Notes: a model not told the origin generated them from the letters alone. A stretch of 64,000 nt of DNA from Ensifer sp. LC163 (GCF_001695855.1 NZ_MBSS01000015.1:27174-91173); one strand, 5' to 3'. Counted from the first letter of the stretch, positions 55,705 through 64,000 are shown. Program-made: numbers and translations.

Positions 55705-56751
55705 ATGTTTCTCAAGAATGCCTGGTACGTCGCAGCCTGGGATCACGAGGTCGGCCGCGAGCTGAAACCCGTCACGATCCTCGGCGAAAACATCGTTCTT
55801 TACCGCAAGCGGGACGGCCAGGCCGCCGCGCTCGAGGATGCCTGTCCCCATCGGAAGCTGCCGCTCTCCATGGGCCGCATCAAGGGTGACGACGTGGAAT
55901 GCGGCTATCACGGCCTGACCTTCGATTGTTCGGGCATCTGCACGCGGGTTCCGGGCGCCGAGCGCATTCCCCATGTCGCCAAGGTGCGTTCCTACCCAGT
56001 CCACGAGCGCTACGGCCTGCTCTGGATCTGGATGGGCGATGCCGAGAAGGCGGACCCGAAGGAAATCTTCGAAGTCGAATATTTCGGCAATCCCGCCTGG
56101 GGAATCAATCGCGGCGAGTCCATGACGCTCAACTGCAATTACCTCTACATGACGGACAACCTGCTCGACCCGTCCCATGTCGCCTGGGTCCATCAGTCGT
56201 CCTTCGCGAGCTCGGCCTGTGAGGAAACGCCGCTCGAGACGACCGTGAAGGACGACGGCGTCACCGTCTGGCGCTGGATGATCGATTCCGAACCGGCCCC
56301 GTTCTACGCGCCCTTCCTGCAATTCGAGGGTAACACCGACCGCAAGCAGCACTACGAGGTGCGCTATCCGAGCAACGCGATCATTAAGGCCATCTTCGCG
56401 CCGGCCCACACCGGCGGGGAAGGCCGCGCGCTGCCAGAAAACACCTTCCTCATGGACAGCTACAACTTCATGACGCCGGTCGATGAAAACCGGACCAAAT
56501 ACTATTGGTTCCAGATGCGCAACTTCGCGCCTGACGACGCCAAGGTTTCCGAGAGTTTCGCAAAATCCGTACGGGGCGCCTTCGAGGAGGATCGCGTCGT
56601 GCTGGAGGCGGTCCATCACGGAATGGCCAACATGCAGACGTCGAACCTCGACCTGAAGATCGACGTCGGCCCGATGCGCTTTCGCCGCAAGCTGGCCCAG
56701 CTGATTGCCGCCGAGGCGAAAGCCGACACGGCCAGCGAAGCGGCTGAATAA
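55705..56751 (+). CDS. Rieske oxygenase, vanillate-demethylase-like (VanA type)
   Basis: 348 residues. Rieske ligands are Cys47-His49 (DACPHRKLPLSMG) and Cys66-His69 (ECGYHGLTFDCSG). Catalytic iron ligands His158 and His163 are in NLLDPSHVAWVHQSSF. AAGGAGAG precedes ATG 55705; the open frame further upstream covers the promoter. VanA-type enzymes remove methyl groups oxidatively as formaldehyde. No aromatic catabolic genes follow; the operon instead encodes amino-acid-type functions and a formaldehyde dehydrogenase. The methylated substrate is therefore probably not vanillate. Confidence 0.9.
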   Translation: MFLKNAWYVAAWDHEVGRELKPVTILGENIVLYRKRDGQAAALEDACPHRKLPLSMGRIKGDDVECGYHGLTFDCSGICTRVPGAERIPHVAKVRSYPVHERYGLLWIWMGDAEKADPKEIFEVEYFGNPAWGINRGESMTLNCNYLYMTDNLLDPSHVAWVHQSSFASSACEETPLETTVKDDGVTVWRWMIDSEPAPFYAPFLQFEGNTDRKQHYEVRYPSNAIIKAIFAPAHTGGEGRALPENTFLMDSYNFMTPVDENRTKYYWFQMRNFAPDDAKVSESFAKSVRGAFEEDRVVLEAVHHGMANMQTSNLDLKIDVGPMRFRRKLAQLIAAEAKADTASEAAE

Positions 56752-56763
56752 GGACCAATTCGG

Positions 56764-57864
56764 ATGCTCGATGCCGCGGCCTCGCGCTTCCGCCCCTTCG
56801 AAGTCGTCTCGAAGGTGCGCGAAAGCGCCACCATCACCTCTTTCCGCCTTGCCCCTCTCGAACGCCAGCACTGGCGGCCGTTCGAGGCGGGACAGTTCCT
56901 CACGATGCGCGTTCCCGACCGCAAGGGTGGCCATGTCCTGCGCAACTACACGGTCTCCTCGTCCCCGCGCGAGGAAGGCACGTATCGGATCACCGTGAAG
57001 CGTGAAGCCGCACCATCGCAGGATGTTCCGGAAGGCCTGAGCTCCTGCTGGCTGCATGACGAGATCGAGCCGGGTGCCGTCATCGAGATCGACCCGCCGC
57101 GCGGCGCCTTCAAGCTCGACGGCGCGAGTTCGAGGCCTGTCGTGCTTCTTTCCGGCGGCGTCGGGCTGACGCCGACAGTCTCGATGCTGGATGCGCTGGC
57201 AAGGGCAAGCGACCGCCCCGTCTGGTTCATCCATGCCTGCGACAGCGCGGCCGTCCATGCGTTGCGAGAGGAAGTCGAGCATCTCGCCGCCCTGCGGCCC
57301 GGCATCGCCGTACACTTCTGCTACCGTTTCGCCGAGAGCGGCGATCTCGAGGTTGCCCGGTGCCACTCGACGGGCTTCCTGACGCGCACCACGCTCCAGA
57401 GCCTTCTGCCGCTCGACGACTACGACATCTACATGTGCGGGCCGCCACCGTTCATGCAGGCCCTCTACGGCATTCTGACCGGCCTCGGAGTGCGGAAGGA
57501 ACGCATCGCCTACGAATTCTTCGGGCCGGCAAGCCTGTTGTCGGAGGCCGGGCAGACGGCAGCGCGACCCGCAGCGCCGCGCGCCGCCGAGCCCACCACC
57601 GAAGGGGATGGCCCCCGCATCGTTCTCCAGAAGTCGGGGCGCAGCCTTGCCTGGGATGGGACGAGCGAATCCATCCTTGCCTTCCTGGAGGCACAGGGCA
57701 TCGAGCCCGAATTCTCCTGCCGGGCGGGGGTTTGTGGGACCTGCGAACAGGGTCTCGTCTCAGGCGAGGTCGATTATTTCGAGGAGCCGCTCGACGCGAT
57801 GCCGGACGACCGGGTGCTGTTGTGTTGCACCAGGCCGAAATCCTCGATCGTGCTCGATCTCTGA
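56764..57864 (+). CDS. flavodoxin-reductase-like oxygenase reductase (FAD, NAD, [2Fe-2S])
   Basis: 366 residues. The FAD domain has LRNYTVSSSPREEGTYRI, the NAD domain SGGVGLTPTVSMLDALA and YMCGPPPFMQALYGIL, then a linker rich in Ala, Arg and Pro (about 260-280). The C-terminal plant-type ferredoxin has CRAGVCGTCEQGLVSGEVDY and a later LCC. It supplies electrons to the Rieske oxygenase 12 bases upstream. Its layout is nearer to the Hmp-like FAD domain plus ferredoxin type than to the shorter reductase at 23365, so the two systems are not recent duplicates. Confidence 0.9.
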   Translation: MLDAAASRFRPFEVVSKVRESATITSFRLAPLERQHWRPFEAGQFLTMRVPDRKGGHVLRNYTVSSSPREEGTYRITVKREAAPSQDVPEGLSSCWLHDEIEPGAVIEIDPPRGAFKLDGASSRPVVLLSGGVGLTPTVSMLDALARASDRPVWFIHACDSAAVHALREEVEHLAALRPGIAVHFCYRFAESGDLEVARCHSTGFLTRTTLQSLLPLDDYDIYMCGPPPFMQALYGILTGLGVRKERIAYEFFGPASLLSEAGQTAARPAAPRAAEPTTEGDGPRIVLQKSGRSLAWDGTSESILAFLEAQGIEPEFSCRAGVCGTCEQGLVSGEVDYFEEPLDAMPDDRVLLCCTRPKSSIVLDL

Positions 57865-57923
57865 CCGCTCAGAACAAGAGGCTGCGGCCTGAACCAGGGT
57901 GTCCAATCCCCGAAGGAGGATCC

Positions 57924-59039
57924 GTGACGAAACCGTTTCATACCGAAATCCCGCTCAATCCGCATGTGGCCGGCCTGCCGCCGTACAATGCCGGCATGAA
58001 CATCACCGCCGCACAAAAACACAGCGGTCGGCAGGACATCGCGGCCCTTGCCAGCAATGAAAACCCGGATGGCTGTTCGCCGGATGTCGCCGCGGCGCTC
58101 GCCAACCTCAATCCGTCGCGCTATTCCGACCCGGCCTGTACGGTGCTGCGGGCGGCGCTCAGCCATAAGCTCGGCGTCCCCGCTGAACGCATCGTGGCCG
58201 GTAACGGCTCGGAGGAGATGATCGCCGCGGTCTGTCGCGCCGTGCTGCGTCCCGGTGCCCTCGCGGCGACGGTCTGTCCCGGCTTCGGGCTGCACGAGAT
58301 CGAGGCGCTGGCCAATGGCGCCAGGGTCGAGAAGGTCGCCATGCGGACAGATCTGGACTTCGACATACCGGCGATCGTCGCCATGCTCGCCCGGGCGCCG
58401 GCGATTTTCTTCCTCTCCTCCCCCTCTAATCCGGTTGGTCCGGCGCTCGACCGCGAGAGCCTCGAGCGCATTGTCGCGGCGGTCACGCCGCAGACGCTTC
58501 TCGTTCTGGACGAGGCCTATTTCGAGTTCACGGACGAAGACATGCCCGACGGCCTTGCCGCGCTCTCGGCCACGGACCTGTCCTGGGTGGTGCTGCGAAC
58601 CTTTTCCAAGGCCTATGGCCTTGCAGGCCTGCGCGTCGGCTACGCCGTGATGTCCGATGCGCGGCTGGCGCGCGCCGTGACCGCCGCCAAGACGCCCTTC
58701 AACGTCAATGCCGCCGCGCAGGTCGCCGCCGTCGCAGCGCTGGAGGACGAGGCATGGATGCGCTCTTCGGTTGCCGCATTGAAACGCGAGCGGGCACGTG
58801 TGGCCGAGGCCGTTGCCGCCATGGGGCTTTCGGCGGCCCGATCGCAGACGAACTTCCTGTTCATCGACGTGGGCTGGGACAGCCAGGCGGCACTGGATCA
58901 CTTTCTGTCGAAAGGGATCATCGTCAAACCGTGGAAAGAGGAGGGTTACGAGACCTTCATTCGCGTAACGATCGGCACCCCCTCGGAAAACGACCGCTTT
59001 CTCGACGCGCTTCGCGCCCTCGCCGAGCGTGAGGGATGA
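57924..59039 (+). CDS. PLP-dependent aminotransferase, histidinol-phosphate aminotransferase-like
   Basis: 371 residues from a GTG preceded by AGGAGG at four bases; the frame is open far upstream but inside the reductase gene. Fold type I features are LASNENPDGCSP (44-48 core), LVLDEAYFEF with Asp196 and Tyr199, and the PLP lysine Lys229 in RTFSKAYGLAGLRVGY. No other histidine-biosynthesis gene is near. It more likely acts in catabolism of an amino acid, perhaps an imidazole or aromatic one, in this operon. HisC-like enzymes are broad in range, so the substrate stays open. Confidence 0.88.
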   Translation: MTKPFHTEIPLNPHVAGLPPYNAGMNITAAQKHSGRQDIAALASNENPDGCSPDVAAALANLNPSRYSDPACTVLRAALSHKLGVPAERIVAGNGSEEMIAAVCRAVLRPGALAATVCPGFGLHEIEALANGARVEKVAMRTDLDFDIPAIVAMLARAPAIFFLSSPSNPVGPALDRESLERIVAAVTPQTLLVLDEAYFEFTDEDMPDGLAALSATDLSWVVLRTFSKAYGLAGLRVGYAVMSDARLARAVTAAKTPFNVNAAAQVAAVAALEDEAWMRSSVAALKRERARVAEAVAAMGLSAARSQTNFLFIDVGWDSQAALDHFLSKGIIVKPWKEEGYETFIRVTIGTPSENDRFLDALRALAEREG

Positions 59040-59112
59040 GGAGACGCCTGCGACGTCCTCTCCAATCCAACACGGAACAAGGGGTCGGACCACGACCCCA
59101 CGGGAACGAACA

Positions 59113-61125
59113 ATGAGCGCAAACGCACGTCTGCACAAAGCAAACCGGGAGCCCCCTCGCATGTCCCCTTCAACGCCATCCGGTCTTTTCGCCGGTGACT
59201 TTTCCGCCCTGCGCGCCCGGTTTCTCGCCGCCGCGCGCACCGCTGGGGCCAGCCTGGTCGAATACCTGCATCCGCTGCACGGACCGAACGGCGAGCGTCT
59301 GGCGACGGACGTCGCCTATCTCGGCCGCAACGATGCCGAAAAGCTCGTGATGCTGATTTCCGGCACGCATGGCGTCGAAGGCCCCTTCGGCTCGGCCTGC
59401 CAGACCGCCTGGTTTTCGCAGAATTCCCCCTGGCAGCTTCCCGACGATACCGCCGTTCTGGCGATCCACCTCATCAACCCCTGGGGAACGGCCTGGACGC
59501 GCCGGGTGAACGAAGACAACGTCGACCTCAACCGCAATTTCATCGACTGGCAGAAGGGCCCGCCGAAGAACGAACGGTATGCCGCGCTGCACGGCGCGCT
59601 CGTCTGTCGCGCCTGGGAAGGCCCGGAGCGCGATGCGACCGCTGAGGCCTACGACGCCGCGAAGCGGCGGCTCGGCGGCTATTCCGGCATCGCCCCCATC
59701 GTGGAGGCCGGCCAGTACGACTTTCCGGACGGCCTCTTCTATGGCGGCGACGGTCCAGTCTGGTCCAACCGCATCCTCATCGAGATCCTGTCGACATTCG
59801 CGCAACAGGCGACTGAGGTCGTCGTCTTCGACCTGCACACGGGCGCAGGCCCCTACGGTTATCCTGCTCTCCTCTCCGTCGCCAAGAGCGAGCACGACGG
59901 TTTGGATTGGGGGCGGCGCATCTTCGGCCCCGCGCTTTCGGTCGTCGTCACCGGCGAGAATGCGACGACAGATACCGGCATCGCCGCAACGGCCACCGGC
60001 TATGTCTCGGCCGCGGTGCGAGACGCGCTGCCGAAGGCGCGCGTCCTGCCGTTGGTGGTCGAATGCGGAACCCTCGACGGTGCCACCGTCTCGGATGCGG
60101 TCCAGGCGGACAACTGGCTTCACCTGTTCGGCAAGATCGATACGCCGCTCGGCGGCAGGATCAAGAAGACCTTGCGCGCCGCCTTCATTCCCGAGGACAC
60201 GGACTGGCAGCGCACCTGTCTGGCGGCCTCGCTTCGCCACTTCGACCGCGCCTTTGCCGACCTCAAAGCCGTCGGCGGCGCGGGTGTCGAAAAATCCGTT
60301 CCTGCCGCAGCGGCCGTTACCGTCGTCGCGCATCCGGAGGCTGCCGGTCCAAGACTTGACGAAAAGCCGGCGATCGAGGTGCACGACATCCACAAGCGCT
60401 TCGGCCCCCTCCCCGTGCTCAACGGCGTCAGCATCTCCGCGCAACCTGGCGAGGTCGTCTCGATGATCGGTTCCTCCGGTTCGGGAAAGAGCACCTTCCT
60501 GCGCTGCATCAATCTGCTCGAACAGCCGAACGACGGGCGCATCGTTATCGATGGCGAAGAAATCCGCCTGAAGAAAACGCCGGACGGCAGCGCCGCGCCG
60601 GCCGACATGCGGCAGGTCGAGCGCATCCGCTCGCGCGTCGGCATGGTGTTCCAGAACTTCAATCTCTGGCCGCACATGACGGTTCTCGAAAACATCATCG
60701 AGGCGCCGCTGCATGTCCTGAAGGAGGAGCGGCGGGCGGCTGTCGACCATGCCCATGCGCTCCTGAAGAAAGTCGGCCTCTCCGACAAGCACGCCCAGTA
60801 TCCCGGCCAGCTGTCGGGCGGCCAGCAGCAGCGCGCCGCCATCGCCCGAACGCTCGCCATGCGCCCCAAGCTCATCCTCCTCGACGAGCCGACCTCCGCG
60901 CTAGATCCCGAACTTGTCGGCGAGGTGCTGCGCGTGATCCGGCAACTGGCCGAAGACGGAAATACGATGATCCTCGTGACGCACGAAATGCAGTTCGCGC
61001 GCGAGGTCTCGCACAAGATCCTCTTCCTCCACCAGGGAAAGGTGGAGGAGGAGGGTGCCCCGGCGGATGTCTTCACCAACCCGCGCTCCGAACGCATGCG
61101 CCAGTTCCTGGCCCGTACGCTCTGA
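59113..61125 (+). CDS. DUF2817 metallohydrolase fused to amino-acid-type ABC ATPase
   Basis: 670 residues in two parts. Residues about 20-385 are a DUF2817 (M14/AstE-like) zinc hydrolase with His86 and Glu89 (SGTHGVEGPFGS), NVDLNRNFIDW, His242 (VFDLHTGAGPYG) and catalytic Glu317 (LVVECGTLDG). After a linker of about 30 residues, 420-670 is a complete GlnQ-type ATPase: Walker A GSSGSGKST (453-461), signature LSGGQQQR, Walker B LILLDEP, and His624. It is one uninterrupted frame. The importer genes follow and no separate ATPase gene is present, so this fusion should drive uptake. Met17 (59161) is an alternative start. Confidence 0.9.
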   Translation: MSANARLHKANREPPRMSPSTPSGLFAGDFSALRARFLAAARTAGASLVEYLHPLHGPNGERLATDVAYLGRNDAEKLVMLISGTHGVEGPFGSACQTAWFSQNSPWQLPDDTAVLAIHLINPWGTAWTRRVNEDNVDLNRNFIDWQKGPPKNERYAALHGALVCRAWEGPERDATAEAYDAAKRRLGGYSGIAPIVEAGQYDFPDGLFYGGDGPVWSNRILIEILSTFAQQATEVVVFDLHTGAGPYGYPALLSVAKSEHDGLDWGRRIFGPALSVVVTGENATTDTGIAATATGYVSAAVRDALPKARVLPLVVECGTLDGATVSDAVQADNWLHLFGKIDTPLGGRIKKTLRAAFIPEDTDWQRTCLAASLRHFDRAFADLKAVGGAGVEKSVPAAAAVTVVAHPEAAGPRLDEKPAIEVHDIHKRFGPLPVLNGVSISAQPGEVVSMIGSSGSGKSTFLRCINLLEQPNDGRIVIDGEEIRLKKTPDGSAAPADMRQVERIRSRVGMVFQNFNLWPHMTVLENIIEAPLHVLKEERRAAVDHAHALLKKVGLSDKHAQYPGQLSGGQQQRAAIARTLAMRPKLILLDEPTSALDPELVGEVLRVIRQLAEDGNTMILVTHEMQFAREVSHKILFLHQGKVEEEGAPADVFTNPRSERMRQFLARTL

Positions 61126-61143
61126 CATCCCGCCGCCATCACC

Positions 61144-61165
61144 CGTCCGGGGATCTCTCCGGACG
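61144..61165 (+). other. intercistronic stem-loop
   Basis: CGTCCGG (61144-61150) and CCGGACG (61159-61165) form a perfect 7-bp stem with an 8-base loop between the fusion gene and the binding-protein gene. No T-run follows. It probably protects or sets the 5' end of the binding-protein message. Confidence 0.5.
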
Positions 61166-61202
61166 AGAGCCAACAAGAATGCTCAACATGGGGAACCAAA
61201 AC

Positions 61203-62000
61203 ATGAAGCTGAAAAGTCTGTTGCTCGCCACGTTCTTCGCCGCCGGCCTCACCGCGGCCCAGGCCGCTGAGGGCGAATTGTCGATCGGGACGGAGGGCGA
61301 GTATCCGCCATGGAGCATGGCAGACTCCGCCGGTAACGTGACGGGTTTCGACGCCGATGTCGGGAACCTGCTCTGCGCCAAGCTGGAGATGAAGTGCCAT
61401 TTCGTCGTGCAGGCCTTCGACGGCCTCATTCCGGCGCTCAAAGCCAAACGTTTCGACATCATCATTTCCGGCATGTCGATCACGGCTGAACGCAAGAAGC
61501 AGATCAACTTCTCGGTCGGCTATGCGGAGCTCGCAAACATGTTCGTGGTGAAGAAGGATTCCGATCTTGTCGGCATCAAGGACATCGAGACGCTGCTGAA
61601 ATCACTCGACGGCCGCACGGTCGGCGTCCAGGCCGGCACGACCCATGCCCATTTCGTCGAAAAGCGCGCCTCCTCCGCCGCCCTGAAGACCTACGACACG
61701 CTCGATCAGATGCAGATCGATCTCGCCAGCGGCCGTGTCGAGGCCGCCTTCGCCGATGCCTCCGCCCTTCAGGATTTCCTGGCGCGCCCGGATGGCAAGG
61801 ACTTCCAGTTCGTCGATGTGAAGGTGCTTAGCACTTTCGATCCGACGCTTGGCGAAGGCATCGGCGTCGGCATTTCGCAGGAGAATACCGAGTTGAAGGC
61901 CCGCATCGACAAGGCGCTCTGCGAACTGGTCGCTGACGGCTCGATCGGCAAGGCGAGCCAGACCTGGTTCAAGACGGACATCTCCCGTCCCTGCCAGTAA
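61203..62000 (+). CDS. amino-acid-type ABC binding protein (family 3)
   Basis: 265 residues from Met at 61203 (MKLKSLLLATFFAAGLTAAQ signal peptide), chosen because GGGGA lies upstream and the signal peptide starts there. The mature protein has GTEGEYPPWSMADSAGNVTG, FDADVGNLLCAKL and FDIIISGMSITAERKKQINF, the hallmarks of lysine/arginine/ornithine-type binding proteins. The ligand-binding Arg-Asp pair region (GRVEAAFADASALQDFLA) is present. It presents an amino-acid-like ligand to the two permeases that follow. Confidence 0.92.
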   Translation: MKLKSLLLATFFAAGLTAAQAAEGELSIGTEGEYPPWSMADSAGNVTGFDADVGNLLCAKLEMKCHFVVQAFDGLIPALKAKRFDIIISGMSITAERKKQINFSVGYAELANMFVVKKDSDLVGIKDIETLLKSLDGRTVGVQAGTTHAHFVEKRASSAALKTYDTLDQMQIDLASGRVEAAFADASALQDFLARPDGKDFQFVDVKVLSTFDPTLGEGIGVGISQENTELKARIDKALCELVADGSIGKASQTWFKTDISRPCQ

Positions 62001-62023
62001 TACCAACACGACGTCTCCCGGGT

Positions 62024-62048
62024 GAGGAAAGGCCGTCAGGCCGGCCTC
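62024..62048 (+). other. intercistronic stem-loop after binding-protein gene
   Basis: GAGG-aaa-GGCC-gtca-GGCC-gg-CCTC forms a bulged hairpin 23 bases after the stop, followed by the pyrimidine run TTCTTCC. It may attenuate transcription into the permeases or stabilise the binding-protein message. Confidence 0.4.
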
Positions 62049-62103
62049 TTCTTCCGGGGGACGCAGCATCCGACAGGACAATAGACAGGTTTGGGCTGGT
62101 TCG

Positions 62104-62811
62104 ATGGAACTTGGATTATGGCAGGTATGGGAAGGCGGCTGGATCACCGCAATCCTGCGCGGCGCGGCGATCACCATCGCCCTCGGGGTCGCGAGCATGG
62201 CCTTCGGCATCGTCATCGGCGTCGCCTGCGGCCTGATCAAGTGGGCACGACTTTTCCCGCTGACGCTTATCGTGGATGTCTACACGTCGATCGTGCGCGG
62301 CGTGCCGGAACTTCTGATCATCTACCTCCTCTTTTTTTCCTCTGTGGAATTCGTCGCCCGGATCGCCGCGGCGTTTGGCTACGAGGGACTGGCTGGCAAC
62401 GGCTACGCCTTCACCATCGCAGTCGTTGCGATCGCAGCCATATCGGGCGCCTATTCGACCGAGGTCGTGCGAGGGGCTCTGGCTGCCATTCCGGGCGGAC
62501 ATATCGAGGCGGCGCGGGCGCTTGGGATTCCAGGCAGGCGCATCTTCCGCCGCATTATCGCCCCGCAGATGCTGCGGATCGCGGTGCCCGGCATGAACAA
62601 TGTCTGGCAGACCACGATCAAGGACACCGCGCTTGTCTCCGTGGTCGGCTTGCAGGAACTGATGCGCGCCGCCTTCGTCGGGGCGGGTTCGACCCGCCAT
62701 CCCTTCATCTTTTATCTCATCGCCGCTGTCGTCTACCTCACGATCACGCTGGTCAGCCAGGGTGGATTCGACTGGATCGAACGCCTTTTGCGTTCCCGTA
62801 CGAGGAAATAG
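62104..62811 (+). CDS. amino-acid ABC transporter permease 1 (HisQ-like)
   Basis: 235 residues with about five membrane helices. The HisQM signature includes ILRGAAITIALGVASMAFGI, VYTSIVRGVPELLIIYLLFF and the EAA loop EAARALGIPGRRIFRRIIAP. It pairs with the permease encoded four bases downstream and with the ATPase half of the fusion protein. Confidence 0.92.
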   Translation: MELGLWQVWEGGWITAILRGAAITIALGVASMAFGIVIGVACGLIKWARLFPLTLIVDVYTSIVRGVPELLIIYLLFFSSVEFVARIAAAFGYEGLAGNGYAFTIAVVAIAAISGAYSTEVVRGALAAIPGGHIEAARALGIPGRRIFRRIIAPQMLRIAVPGMNNVWQTTIKDTALVSVVGLQELMRAAFVGAGSTRHPFIFYLIAAVVYLTITLVSQGGFDWIERLLRSRTRK

Positions 62812-62814
62812 GCC

Positions 62815-63501
62815 ATGGACTTCGAACTCGTTCGCCTCGCAGTTCCGACCCTCGCCAAGGGACTGTGGCTCACCGCCGTCCTGACGGTTGCCTCGATCGC
62901 CATCGGCTTCAATCTCGGTCTGGCGCTCGCGGTCATGCGCCTGTCGAAAAACACGGCTCTGAGCGGTTTTGCCAAAGGCTACAGCACCGTCTTCCGCGGC
63001 ACGCCGCTGCTGGTCCAGCTCTTTCTCTTCTATTATGGCCTCGGCCAGCTTTCCTTCGTGCGGGACAACCCCATACTCTGGTGGATCGTCGGCGATGGCG
63101 CCCATTGCGCGGTCATGGCGCTGGCACTCAACACGGCGGCCTATACGTCGGAAATCCTGCGCGGCGGCCTCATGTCCATTCCGGGAGGGCTCGTCGAAGC
63201 TGCTCAGGCCTGCGGCATGTCGCGGCTCCTGTGCTTTCGCCGGATCACGTTTCCCCTTGCCATCAGGCAAGCGCTGCCGGCCTACGGCAACGAGCTTGTG
63301 CTCGTCGTCAAGGGAACGAGCCTCGCTTCCACCATCACCGTCCTGGAAATCACCGGCCATGCAAAGCGGCTGATGAGCCAGACCTATGCAATCCTCGAAA
63401 TATTCGCCATCGCCGGTGTGCTCTATCTGCTGATCAATCTGGCGCTGATCACGCTCGTACGGCTCCTGGAAGCCCGTCTTACGCGCTACCTGCCCCGATA
63501 G
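62815..63501 (+). CDS. amino-acid ABC transporter permease 2 (HisM-like)
   Basis: 228 residues, same family as its neighbour: GLWLTAVLTVASIAIGFNLG, YSTVFRGTPLLVQLFLFYYG, and EAA loop EAAQACGMSRLLCFRRITFP. The start lies four bases after the preceding stop. Together the two form the heterodimeric channel. Confidence 0.92.
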   Translation: MDFELVRLAVPTLAKGLWLTAVLTVASIAIGFNLGLALAVMRLSKNTALSGFAKGYSTVFRGTPLLVQLFLFYYGLGQLSFVRDNPILWWIVGDGAHCAVMALALNTAAYTSEILRGGLMSIPGGLVEAAQACGMSRLLCFRRITFPLAIRQALPAYGNELVLVVKGTSLASTITVLEITGHAKRLMSQTYAILEIFAIAGVLYLLINLALITLVRLLEARLTRYLPR

Positions 63502-63544
63502 GCCTACCGCCTGAAACGGCCGGAAACTTTGAAAGGAAAGAGAA

Positions 63545-64000
63545 ATGCCCATGGATGTACGCGCCGCCGTTGCCGTTCAGGCCGGCAAGCCGCTGGAAGT
63601 GATGACCGTTCAGCTCGAAGGCCCGCGGGCCGGCGAGGTGCTGATCGAGGTCAAGGCGACCGGCATCTGCCACACCGACGATTTCACGCTGTCGGGCGCC
63701 GACCCCGAAGGTCTGTTCCCGGCGATCCTCGGCCATGAGGGCGCCGGCGTCGTCGTCGATGTCGGCCAGGGTGTGACCTCGGTCAAGAAGGGCGACCACG
63801 TCATCCCGCTCTATACGCCCGAATGCCGCGCCTGCCCGTCGTGCCTGTCGCGCAAGACCAACCTGTGCACGGCGATCCGTTCGACCCAGGGCCAGGGGCT
63901 GATGCCGGACGGCACCTCGCGCTTTTCGATCGGCAAGGACAAGATCCATCACTACATGGGCTGCTCCACCTTCGCCAACTACACCGTGCTGCCGGAGATC
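63545..64000 (+). CDS. class III alcohol dehydrogenase / S-(hydroxymethyl)glutathione dehydrogenase, N-terminal part
   Basis: 152 codons to the window edge. The start [20 protein letters not shown] is followed by the catalytic zinc site [31 protein letters not shown], and the structural-zinc cysteines in [15 protein letters not shown]. The class III mark is [14 protein letters not shown]. It oxidises the glutathione adduct of formaldehyde. GAAAGGAAAGAG precedes the start. Its place at the end of the Rieske demethylase operon suggests disposal of formaldehyde made by that enzyme. Confidence 0.92.
   Translation, partial: MPMDVRAAVAVQAGKPLEVMTVQLEGPRAGEVLIEVKATGICHTDDFTLSGADPEGLFPAILGHEGAGVVVDVGQGVTSVKKGDHVIPLYTPECRACPSCLSRKTNLCTAIRSTQGQGLMPDGTSRFSIGKDKIHHYMGCSTFANYTVLPEI

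Noticed and set aside
57360..57923. Extension of the aminotransferase frame into the reductase gene
   Set aside because: It is a shadow of the reductase; the GTG at 57924 has an AGGAGG site and starts the homology.
1..64000. tRNA, rRNA, replication origin or conjugation genes
   Set aside because: None were recognised by reading; no cloverleaf-like sequence, repABC or tra gene was found.

Overview
The window looks like a secondary replicon or accessory chromosomal region of an alphaproteobacterium of the Rhizobiaceae (Sinorhizobium/Ensifer/Rhizobium type). The reasons are the GC-rich coding style, the density of ABC importers each paired with a local regulator, tandem ku genes with a multidomain ligD, and short dispersed palindromic repeats of the rhizobial intergenic-mosaic kind. 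The genus cannot be fixed from the sequence alone.

Layout. (1) 1-7733, minus strand: a polyamine-type importer (ATPase, two permeases, binding protein) followed by a YtcJ-like amidohydrolase, an aldehyde dehydrogenase and a glutamine-synthetase-family gene cut by the window edge. A divergent GntR/FCD regulator starts at 8057, with an 18-bp perfect palindrome between. (2) 8859-14118: a non-homologous end-joining block with two tandem ku genes facing a three-domain ligD. (3) 14555-18682: a translationally coupled ABC ATPase, FtsX-like permease and secreted AttH/CrtC-like protein, followed by a decayed membrane-protein gene and an ISL3-type insertion sequence. (4) 21166-26852: a LysR regulator divergent from a Rieske oxygenase, its reductase and a dimethylglycine/sarcosine dehydrogenase-like flavoprotein, probably for breakdown of methylated ammonium compounds. 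(5) 26853-31624: a graveyard holding a DeoR stub, an aminoethylphosphonate-type binding protein with an in-frame stop, a decayed ATPase, a frameshifted IS110 transposase and an IS21-like end, with one intact EamA transporter.

(6) 31625-38635: a DeoR regulator divergent from an uncommon operon of GlpA-like dehydrogenase (frameshifted), second flavoprotein, glycerol-kinase-like FGGY kinase, DUF1937 protein and APC permease. (7) 38825-43669, minus strand: the stress operon prkA-yeaH-spoVR. (8) 44065-54392: a stretch bounded by two inverted copies of a 105-bp palindromic repeat. It holds a secreted DUF1194 protein and a LacI-controlled importer (binding protein, two permeases, small membrane protein, two ATPases) ending in a fused dihydroxyacetone kinase. 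This resembles the rhizobial glycerol importer GlpSTPQUV. (9) 54648-64000: a LysR regulator divergent from a long operon of VanA/VanB-like Rieske demethylase, HisC-like aminotransferase, a DUF2817 metallohydrolase fused to an ABC ATPase, an amino-acid-type binding protein with two permeases, and a class III alcohol (glutathione-formaldehyde) dehydrogenase. The gene set fits import, deacylation and oxidative demethylation of a methylated amino-acid-like compound, with the released formaldehyde detoxified by the last gene.

The strongest candidates for undescribed biology are the DUF2817-ATPase fusion and its operon, and the FGGY kinase/DUF1937/APC permease operon whose kinase lacks the glycerol-contacting arginine. 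No tRNA, rRNA or CRISPR array was seen.
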